DNA from: MED-G20 sp038108155
GTDB taxonomy: Bacteria; Bacteroidota; Bacteroidia; Flavobacteriales_D; Parvicellaceae
Length of the DNA stretch: 7,004 nucleotides
NCBI GenBank assembly: GCA_038108155.1
Contig: JAYNHP010000073.1
Location: 1-7,004, forward strand
Reading direction: 5' to 3'
The position numbers were made by a program, and so were the translations under genes. This document shows positions 1-6,076 of this stretch, piece by piece. Below the pieces are notes generated by a model. The model worked only from the letters and a program-made list of their open reading frames with translations. It was not told the DNA's origin and did not search any database. Each line of letters starts with the position of its first letter. Within the stretch, counting starts at the first letter, position 1.

Positions 1-2160
1 TATAACTTCACTTGCAGATCCACAAGTATTAAATGCACTAATTTCATAGTCGTGAGTTCCTGGAGATAAATTTATCATTGAGGAAAACACACCATTATTC
101 ACATTAAAATTAAATCCTTGAGAAGCTACACCATCAATTTTAAATATTACGTTTTGTGTATTATTAATTACTGCACTAATAAATCCTCTAGAACTACTAG
201 CTGTTACATTATTGCTATTGGGACTTTTTAAATGGATAATAGGATTCTTACATTCAATTGGTGCATATTCTATTGAGACTACACTCTCATCTTTTCCATC
301 ATTATTAAATGCTTTGATGTTGAAAACGTTTATTCCATTTTGCAATTGGAGTTCACATTGAAAATCATCAAAATAAGTATCAAATAAAAAGTTTTTTACA
401 GTATTTCCGTTCATAGTCACACTTACGTTGTTAGAATTCTCAACGTTTTGAATTTGTCCACTTATCAAAATCATTTTATTATTGGTATTAAATCTTGGAC
501 TAGTTGGGTATGAAACTACAATTTTAGGGGGTTTGTTGGGATTTGCCTTTCTCACATATTCTATAATTGTTTCATCAGTATCAGCTCCTAGAGAATTTTC
601 GCCTCTAACGATAACTCTATTTTTTCCTTCTTTAAGCATCACATTATTCGCTTGAAAGCTATTTCCTAAAAATTGGAAGCTATTTAATTGGGCACCATTG
701 ACAATAAATGATACATTGCTCTTATGTTCTACATTTAGTATTGTAGCCGAGATGTTTACATAAACTGAAGAGGTTCTGTATGGATTTACATTTGGCTTGG
801 TTATATTTACTACAGGTTTAGCACTTACTGAAGGCACGATTACTGGTTTTACAACCTCACTTGGGTTGTATATAACAAGAATCTCGTCAGTAGCACTTCC
901 TTGATTATTTTGTCCTTTAATTATAATTTTATTTTCTCCCTTTATTAATGCTACGTTAGATGCAGTAAATGTGTTTCCAGTAAAATTAAAACTCCTTAAT
1001 GAACGACCATTTACATAAAATGTGATGTTGTTTTTACCTACAACGTTCAATATATTGGCATCAACTTTTATAAACCTAGATTGAGCCTCTGAAGGGCTTT
1101 TACTTGGGCTAGTAAATCTCACTATAGGAACAGGAAATGTTGGGGGTTTATAAATAATAATAGTTTCATCAAAACTAGAGCCTTGGTTATTGGCCCCAAC
1201 AATTTTTATATAATTCTTTCCTGTTTTAAGCAATACTCCAACTGCTTCAAATTTATTTCTAGAAAATGAAAAGTTTGTGGTTTTAATATTATTGACATAA
1301 AATAAAATATCACCACTGTTTAATACGTTAAAAATATCAGCATATATATTGGTTTTGTTATTATTTGAAACGTAGGGGTTTTGGTCCGGACTAGTTATAT
1401 TTACTAATGGTTTTGGTAGTAAAGAATTATTGAAGATTATGGTTACATTGTCCTCTGCTAATCCTACGCTATTTTTCCCTACAATTCGTATTGTATTATT
1501 GCCTGGAAATAAGCTTATTGATTTTGCTTCAAATTGTGTTGCTGAAAAATCAAATTCATAAGATCTTTTCCCGTTAATATAAAATTCAATATTGTATTTA
1601 TTTTCTACATTTAAAATAGTAGCCCTAAGGTTTGTAGTTGAGTTAAGCGAATTGTAAGGGTTAGTATAAGGAGTTGTAATATCTACCATTGGCTTGGGGA
1701 GGGAAGAGGTATAAAAAATAATAGTCTCATCACTACTGTACCCGTAATTATTGGAAGCAGAAATTTGAAATATATTGTTGCCGTTATTTAATGGGATGTT
1801 ATTAGCGCTAAAGTATTCACCATTGAAAGAGAAGTTATAAATTCTTTCTCCATTTATTTTAAATGTTATTTGACTTCTATCTTGAATATTTAGAATAGAG
1901 GCATGAATAGCGGAATATGGAGAACTAGAAACATGTGGAGAGTTATTTGGCACTGTGATTTTTACAGTCGGTGGCTCTTGCAAAGATGGAGGATTATAAT
2001 ATATAGTAGTTGTTTTAAAATCACTTCCAAACTGGTTAATTCCTCGGACTCTAACAATGTTTTCTCCCGGGGATAAATTTATGTTAGAATATAGAATATC
2101 ATTTTTAAAACTGTAATTTTTAGATGGATATCCATTTACTGAAAATTCAATATCCGACCT
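1..2160 (-). repeat. Tandem Ig-like repeats (about 94 residues each) in the lectin protein
   Basis: This is a protein-level repeat array. Unit starts, by residue: 631, 723, 817, 911, 1016, 1111 and 1206, giving spacings of 92, 94, 94, 105, 95 and 95; the seventh unit is cut by the window edge. A half unit (569-630) lacking the first strands precedes them. Each unit starts like P-x-V-x-I-T-x-P-x-x-N-P-Y. It continues with a strand such as ATILNVE, then a strand ending in F-x-V-N-G, then F-x-A-x-x-V-x-L-x-x-G-x-N-x-I-x-I-x-G-x-N-x-x-G, and usually closes with DETIIxY. This resembles bacterial Ig-like domains of the glucodextranase-B/Big type. The unit at 911 carries an extra Val/Pro-rich linker of about ten residues. 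The units are clearly diverged, so this is an old duplication. Confidence 0.85.
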
Positions 2161-3864
2161 AGGTAAATATTCTCTATTTGAAATTTCACTTATATTATTG
2201 AGTTCTTTATTCTCAAATCTTATCTTTTGAGTGTTGAAGTAATATCCTGTTGAGGCAGTATATCCGTAATAAACCGAACTAGAGCCTCCAAAATATTTAT
2301 TTGCAAGATCTCCAACGACTTTACCAGCATAATAACCATCAAGGGTGTAGGTTAATGTTTGAGTATATACATTCCAATTGATTTCTATTGTGTGCCAGCT
2401 CCCATCTTCTAAATTAGAAAAACTAATATCAGAAGATATTTTATCATTTATATTTTCAGTTCTCCAAATCGATGTATGATCATTAGAAGTTTCATCAACA
2501 TCACTATTAAAATAAGTATCGATTTCTAATACTAGCCCATTTCTAATATTCCCCGCACCAATATATTTACCGTTTTGACCAATTGCACTAACACCCCTTG
2601 GATCGTTATGAAAAACCATTGCTATTCCATCTGCTCCTGCATTATCAAAACCTCCAAGTTTAGCATCAAACTTTAGTTTAAAGTCCTTAGAAAAATCAAT
2701 TTTATTATATGTAAATGCATTACCTGATTGAGTCTGGTTATCGCTAGTGAGAATAAATTCATTATCAGTTATTTTTTTTGCATCGCCGTTTAGCCTAAAC
2801 ACGTTTGCTACATCACTAGAAATAAAATTGTTTCTAGAAAAAGTATTGTCTTCCAGATTTAAAATGGAATTTGAAAAATTTATTGTTGGTAATTCAGTGG
2901 TATAATAATTGTTACTTGGATTCACCCTTTCCACAATAGGCGGCCTACCTTGATTTATCGGAGGAGTACTATTGATTGGCGCTGGATTTTCAGGTAGATA
3001 CTGGATATTTTGTGATGAAGTTTGTTTAGAAGAAGAAATATCAAAATTAAGTTTAAGTGCAGTATAGTAATACTTATCATTCAATAAATTATTATCAATT
3101 GCATTTATATTGTTCTTTAAAGCGTACGTTATTTTATGCTCAATTCCCATAGACCATCTTTCATTAAATTGATACCCAACTCCAAATCCTAGGGATGGCA
3201 TAAATCTTAGTCTATTTTTTTCCACTTCAGTTTCAAAATGACCATCACTTAAGTTCTTAAGTTGAATAGCAGTTTGAATGTCTGATTCAAATGTCAAACT
3301 ACTATAATCATATGGAAACCCATCATCAAAAACACTATTAGATGTTCCATTTAAAATATCTCTATAAACATCATAGCGTGTTATTCCTATTCCACCAAAA
3401 CCATATATTATCCAACCTGTTTTTTCTCTTAATTTATTTAAAGTCAATACACCTTCAAATGTAAATTCGTTAAATTTCATTTGGTAATTATTGTATGAGT
3501 AGATAGAATCATCATTAAAGCTAGGGGCTAATGAAGAATAAAACCCGTTGGGGTCAGCAAATGAGTCAGCGATTGGAACCCACCCAGTATTTTCTCCTTT
3601 CAGGTATCTGAATCTCAAATCAAAAGAGAAAAATTTATCCTCTTTTTCATAAATAGATTTCCCAAAAGTAAGTCCTCTTGTGTAACCAGCAAATGGTGTA
3701 CTATATGCAGTATCAAAACTATTTGTATATTTTTCTAATATTTGCCAGCTCCCACCTAAATTAAACCCTAAATCCCACCCACTATCATTTGTGTAATTAA
3801 CATATTGAGCTACTGAAATATTGGTTACAAAAACTATTATATATAAAAATATGTTTTTCATCAT
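1..3864 (-). CDS. Large envelope protein: OmpA-like beta-barrel, L-type lectin, Ig-like repeats (3' end missing)
   Basis: The frame is open for 1288 codons and leaves the window at position 1 with no stop. Two ATG codons stand in tandem (3864 and 3861); either may be used. Visible order: signal peptide, residues 1-19, ending NISVA before QYVNY; residues 20-276, about eight alternating-pattern strands rich in Gly and aromatic residues (for example WDLGFNLGGSW, YGFGGIGITRY, MPSLGFGVGYQF, ALKLNFDIS), resembling a small OmpA-type outer-membrane barrel; a Pro-rich linker, about 285-318; an L-type lectin domain, about 356-552; a half Ig-like unit, about 569-630; then seven Ig-like repeats from residue 631, the last cut by the edge. 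Known for the families: such barrels anchor proteins in the outer membrane and L-type lectins bind glycans. Inferred: an envelope-anchored glycan-binding or adhesive protein. Its final domain (T9SS signal, OmpA peptidoglycan-binding domain or other) is outside the window. It is divergent from the T9SS genes. No specific gene name is recognised. Confidence 0.9.
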   Translation of the reverse strand, partial: MMKNIFLYIIVFVTNISVAQYVNYTNDSGWDLGFNLGGSWQILEKYTNSFDTAYSTPFAGYTRGLTFGKSIYEKEDKFFSFDLRFRYLKGENTGWVPIADSFADPNGFYSSLAPSFNDDSIYSYNNYQMKFNEFTFEGVLTLNKLREKTGWIIYGFGGIGITRYDVYRDILNGTSNSVFDDGFPYDYSSLTFESDIQTAIQLKNLSDGHFETEVEKNRLRFMPSLGFGVGYQFNERWSMGIEHKITYALKNNINAIDNNLLNDKYYYTALKLNFDISSSKQTSSQNIQYLPENPAPINSTPPINQGRPPIVERVNPSNNYYTTELPTINFSNSILNLEDNTFSRNNFISSDVANVFRLNGDAKKITDNEFILTSDNQTQSGNAFTYNKIDFSKDFKLKFDAKLGGFDNAGADGIAMVFHNDPRGVSAIGQNGKYIGAGNIRNGLVLEIDTYFNSDVDETSNDHTSIWRTENINDKISSDISFSNLEDGSWHTIEINWNVYTQTLTYTLDGYYAGKVVGDLANKYFGGSSSVYYGYTASTGYYFNTQKIRFENKELNNISEISNREYLPRSDIEFSVNGYPSKNYSFKNDILYSNINLSPGENIVRVRGINQFGSDFKTTTIYYNPPSLQEPPTVKITVPNNSPHVSSSPYSAIHASILNIQDRSQITFKINGERIYNFSFNGEYFSANNIPLNNGNNIFQISASNNYGYSSDETIIFYTSSLPKPMVDITTPYTNPYNSLNSTTNLRATILNVENKYNIEFYINGKRSYEFDFSATQFEAKSISLFPGNNTIRIVGKNSVGLAEDNVTIIFNNSLLPKPLVNITSPDQNPYVSNNNKTNIYADIFNVLNSGDILFYVNNIKTTNFSFSRNKFEAVGVLLKTGKNYIKIVGANNQGSSFDETIIIYKPPTFPVPIVRFTSPSKSPSEAQSRFIKVDANILNVVGKNNITFYVNGRSLRSFNFTGNTFTASNVALIKGENKIIIKGQNNQGSATDEILVIYNPSEVVKPVIVPSVSAKPVVNITKPNVNPYRTSSVYVNISATILNVEHKSNVSFIVNGAQLNSFQFLGNSFQANNVMLKEGKNRVIVRGENSLGADTDETIIEYVRKANPNKPPKIVVSYPTSPRFNTNNKMILISGQIQNVENSNNVSVTMNGNTVKNFLFDTYFDDFQCELQLQNGINVFNIKAFNNDGKDESVVSIEYAPIECKNPIIHLKSPNSNNVTASSSRGFISAVINNTQNVIFKIDGVASQGFNFNVNNGVFSSMINLSPGTHDYEISAFNTCGSASEVI
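2209..2799 (-). other. L-type (legume-like) lectin domain
   Basis: This covers residues about 356-552 of the minus-strand protein. It opens with FRLNGDAKK and includes ADGIAMVFHND (residues 411-421), which matches the legume-lectin ADG(L/I)AF strand, whose Asp (here D412) contacts the sugar. It also has EIDTYFNSDVDETSNDH (447-463), which matches the metal-binding loop of legume lectins (xxDTYFNxDxDPxxxxH). D449, N453, D457 and H463 sit at or near the calcium/manganese ligand positions, with one extra residue in the loop. WHTIEINWN (from W490) and a following LTYTLDG are typical late strands of the fold. The pattern fits bacterial L-type lectin domains. Sugar specificity cannot be read from the sequence. 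Confidence 0.85.
3040..3807 (-). other. OmpA-like beta-barrel domain of the lectin protein
   Basis: This covers residues 20-276 of the minus-strand protein. Eight candidate transmembrane strands can be picked out by alternating hydrophobic residues with Gly and aromatics: near WDLGFNLGGSW, GYTRGLTFGKS, FFSFDLRFRYL, FNEFTFEGVLTL, GWIIYGFGGIGI, MPSLGFGVGYQF, MGIEHKITYAL and YYTALKLNFDIS. The long polar stretches between strands 3-4 and 5-6 would be surface loops. The Pro-rich stretch that follows resembles the linker after the barrel of OmpA proteins. The strand count is by eye and could be off by two. Confidence 0.65.
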
Positions 3865-3955
3865 ATGTTAGTAAATTTACATATATCGTGCCAAATTAAT
3901 ACATAGCATGATTTAATGTTTTATTATTTTTTAAAAGGCTAATTATATATCGTTG
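3865..3955. promoter_or_regulatory. Divergent intergenic region carrying promoters for both directions
   Basis: This 91-bp, very AT-rich stretch lies between the starts of the minus-strand lectin gene and the plus-strand secreted-protein gene, so it must hold the minus-strand promoter and probably the plus-strand one. Near matches to the Bacteroidota -7 element (TAnnTTTG) are TATTTTTT at 3925-3932 for the plus strand and TAAATTTA on the minus strand within 3872-3879. Neither has a clear TTG -33 element at the usual spacing. ATATATCGT occurs as a direct repeat at 3881-3889 and 3945-3953, close to the two starts. The region's role follows from position; the individual elements are weak. Confidence 0.4.
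3871..3880. promoter_or_regulatory. 10-bp perfect palindrome next to the lectin-gene start
   Basis: GTAAATTTAC reads the same on both strands and lies six bases upstream of the first ATG of the minus-strand gene. The position would suit a dimeric regulator or a translational control element. A palindrome this short and AT-rich can easily arise by chance, so the call is tentative. Confidence 0.2.
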
Positions 3956-4993
3956 ATGTTTAGAAAATTTTTGATACTATTTTCCACCATTTTTTTTGGG
4001 AATAATACTTTATTTAGTCAGTTGGGATCTAATAATTTCTTCGAAAATGCACATCATATTTGTTATAAACAACCTCTATCTTCAAACAACAACTTTTCCA
4101 ATTCCATACATTCTATAAGTAATTATCATTTTGATTCATTAGTCAACTGTATTAATCTTGATAATTCTTCTTGGTATAAATTCTCTACCAATAGTAATGG
4201 AGGTCCCGTGGATGTTTTAATCAACCAAATAACATGTTTAGGAGATTCTAATATCATATTTCAAAACAGCATTGAGGTTGTTTTTATCTATGCAGATTTG
4301 AATTTACCTACAGAATTTTTTGAAATAATAGACTATTGTTATACGTTAAATACATCCTTATACTTAACATTGCCAAACCTATTGCCAGACAAAGACTATT
4401 ATATTTTAATAGATGGGTTCAATTCTCTTGATTCTGTTCCAATTTCAACAACTTGTTCTTATCAAATTGAGATTTCTGGAATAGGAGCCAAGCCAAGTAT
4501 TGATGCTGGTGAAGACATTTTTGTCCTACCTGGTACTGAAACCCAACTTCAAGGTTCAGGAAATGGCTCCCCTTACTGGTATCCAAGTTTTCTTTTGGAC
4601 AGTGCAACTTCTTTTTCCCCATATTTCACAGCTAATACAACTACTGACTTACTACTCACCATTACGGATTACAATGGTTGTGAATACCAAGATATTGTTA
4701 GAGTATATGTGGAACCCCCTTTGGTTTTTTATAATACCATAACACCAAATAATGACGGGAAAAATGACTTTTGGACAATTAAAAATATCGAAAACTATCC
4801 TTTTTGTAAGGTTGAAATTTACAATAAATGGGGACAACAAGTTTATCAAAATGTAGGTTACGGCAATAGTCAAAAATGGGACGGAACTAACAACGGAAAG
4901 CCATTATCGTCTGGAACCTATTTTTATATATTAGACAATGGCTCTGGTATCAATAGTGAGATTTTTAAAGGAACAATAAATTTATTGAGGTGA
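3956..4993 (+). CDS. Secreted protein with T9SS type B sorting domain (gliding motility-associated C-terminal domain)
   Basis: The protein has 345 residues from ATG at 3956; an in-frame TTG just before it (3953) is a less likely start. Residues 1-21 form a signal peptide (MFRKFLILFSTIFF... ending LFSQ). Residues about 27-175 form a beta-rich domain with an ENAHHICYKQPL start and a SSWYKFSTNSNGG strand, similar to the extracellular sandwich domains found ahead of type B sorting domains. Residues about 178-253 form a PKD/Ig-like module (IDAGEDIFVLPGTETQL ... LTITDYNGCEYQD). Residues about 257-345 are the CHU_C-type sorting domain: ITPNNDGKNDFW, VEIYNKWGQQVY, KWDGTNNGKPLSSGTYFY and a final FKGTINLLR. 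Known: this domain directs export across the outer membrane by the T9SS, with help from SprF-like proteins. The next gene overlaps by 4 bp, so co-transcription and translational coupling are likely. The protein is small for a type B cargo. Its own function is unknown; it may be a surface or secreted adhesin. Confidence 0.9.
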   Translation: MFRKFLILFSTIFFGNNTLFSQLGSNNFFENAHHICYKQPLSSNNNFSNSIHSISNYHFDSLVNCINLDNSSWYKFSTNSNGGPVDVLINQITCLGDSNIIFQNSIEVVFIYADLNLPTEFFEIIDYCYTLNTSLYLTLPNLLPDKDYYILIDGFNSLDSVPISTTCSYQIEISGIGAKPSIDAGEDIFVLPGTETQLQGSGNGSPYWYPSFLLDSATSFSPYFTANTTTDLLLTITDYNGCEYQDIVRVYVEPPLVFYNTITPNNDGKNDFWTIKNIENYPFCKVEIYNKWGQQVYQNVGYGNSQKWDGTNNGKPLSSGTYFYILDNGSGINSEIFKGTINLLR

Positions 4994-5919
4994 AAAAACT
5001 TTTTTTTATTACTGTTGTTTTTTATTCTTTAAGCTATCAAGGACAACAGACTCTACAATATTCAAATTATTTAGAAAATTCTTTTTATCTAAACCCTGCA
5101 GTAGCTCATTTGGGAAATAAAAGTTTAAATATCATCTATAGAAATCAGTGGATTGGGTTTGAAGGCTCTCCAAAAACTACTTTTCTTAGCTATCAGTCAT
5201 CTTTCTCACACAAAAAAGATGTCAAATCTTCTTCATTTTCAAATTTTGGTGGATTTCTTCAAAATGAAAATATTGGAGCATTTAGAAGCTTTAAAATTAA
5301 TATTTCTTACAGTTATTCTTTTCTTTTAAATTCTAATTGGAGATTATCTTTTGGCTCTTTTTTTGGAGTTCAGCAATTGGGATTAGATGTTTCAAATATA
5401 ACTTTATTTGACTCCAACGATCCAGTAGTTGATGTTTCAAATTTCAGTTTTTTGCCTGACTTTTCTATGGGAGTTGCTCTAACTAATAACAACAATTTTT
5501 TTGGGATCAGCGCAAAACAAATTTTTCAAAATAACTGGAAGCAAATTATTAATAGTGACCTATCTCAAAATGAGTCTAGCTTTGTATTTATAGCTGCAAA
5601 AAGAATATTTTTAAGAAACGTTGATTTTACTCCAAATGTCATGTTTGATTTCACAGACCAATTTAAACCAAAGCTTATAGCTGGATTAAAAATAACCTAC
5701 AAACAGTTCATATCCACTGGAATTGCAGTAAGAAATGTTAATTCTGTTTTAGGGCAATTTAAAATTATATTTTCTAATAATTTGCAAATTACCTATGCTC
5801 ATGATTTTTCTTATTCAAATATATTATTAGGGCCATTAAACTCAAGTGAGTTTATGGTCTCATATATTTCGCCAATCAGAGAAAATAACAAGCATAAAAA
5901 TATTATTTCTTTCTTTTAG
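4990..5919 (+). CDS. PorP/SprF family type IX secretion system membrane protein
   Basis: The protein has 309 residues, the usual size for the family. It starts at GTG 4990, inside the last codons of the upstream gene (GTGA overlap); no ATG nearby fits the signal peptide, MKKLFFITVVFYSLSYQG. The mature N-terminus carries the family signature: QYSNYLENSFYLNPAVAH (residues 23-40), then YRNQWIGFEGSPKTTFLSY (50-68). Most members have Gly after NPAxA, where this one has His40. The rest is a run of amphipathic beta strands (for example FGGFLQNENIGAF, WRLSFGSFFGVQQLG, FSMGVALTNNNNFFGISAKQIF, ITYAHDFSYSNI), consistent with an outer-membrane barrel. Known: PorP/SprF proteins associate with T9SS cargo at the outer membrane, and SprF is needed for SprB to reach the surface in Flavobacterium johnsoniae. 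Inferred: it serves the type B protein just upstream, the SprB-like protein downstream, or both. Many paralogues exist per genome, so no exact symbol is assigned. Confidence 0.92.
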   Translation: MKKLFFITVVFYSLSYQGQQTLQYSNYLENSFYLNPAVAHLGNKSLNIIYRNQWIGFEGSPKTTFLSYQSSFSHKKDVKSSSFSNFGGFLQNENIGAFRSFKINISYSYSFLLNSNWRLSFGSFFGVQQLGLDVSNITLFDSNDPVVDVSNFSFLPDFSMGVALTNNNNFFGISAKQIFQNNWKQIINSDLSQNESSFVFIAAKRIFLRNVDFTPNVMFDFTDQFKPKLIAGLKITYKQFISTGIAVRNVNSVLGQFKIIFSNNLQITYAHDFSYSNILLGPLNSSEFMVSYISPIRENNKHKNIISFF

Positions 5920-6076
5920 TCCTTTTTTTTGGCAGTTTCGTCTTAATTAACAGTTAATATGTGTTGTTTTCTTATGGTTTTCCAACAATTATTGGTACTT
6001 TTCAACAAAAAAACAGAACCTTATAATTTTTCTTGCGTATTAGGGACTACTTAATAAAAGATACTGATCAAATTTT
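5920..6076 (+). promoter_or_regulatory. Intergenic leader of the SprB-like gene
   Basis: These 157 bp contain no credible gene. The size suggests that the SprB-like gene has its own promoter. Partial matches to TAnnTTTG are TACTTTTC at 5996-6003 and TAATTTTT at 6024-6031, but no TTG lies at the right spacing upstream of either. An imperfect 14-bp palindrome, CCAACAATTATTGG (5982-5995, one mismatched pair), could be a regulator site. There is a T8 run at 5923-5930 with no GC-rich stem ahead of it, so an intrinsic terminator is not supported. No strong ribosome binding site precedes 6077, as is common in Bacteroidota. Confidence 0.3.

Noticed and set aside
1..2160. Recent DNA-level tandem repeat or phase-variable array
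   Set aside because: The units are similar in protein motifs but diverged in DNA, with no long identical stretches between units.
1..3864. Inverse autotransporter (intimin/invasin-type, type Ve) identity for the lectin protein
   Set aside because: The visible barrel has about eight strands instead of twelve and no intimin-type motifs were recognised; the likeness is in domain order only.
3953..3955. TTG start codon one codon upstream of ATG 3956
   Set aside because: It only adds one residue before a normal ATG that begins a good signal peptide; no ribosome binding site favours it.
4419..4873. Short open frames in other frames and on the minus strand inside the type B cargo gene
   Set aside because: They lie wholly inside a gene with clear domain matches, have no recognisable domains and look like chance frames.
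5923..5930. T8 run as an intrinsic terminator after the SprF-like gene
   Set aside because: No GC-rich inverted repeat precedes it; long T runs are common in this AT-rich DNA.
5982..5995. Imperfect palindrome CCAACAATTATTGG as a defined operator
   Set aside because: One internal mismatch, no second copy seen in the window and no adjacent regulator gene; kept only as a note in the intergenic entry.
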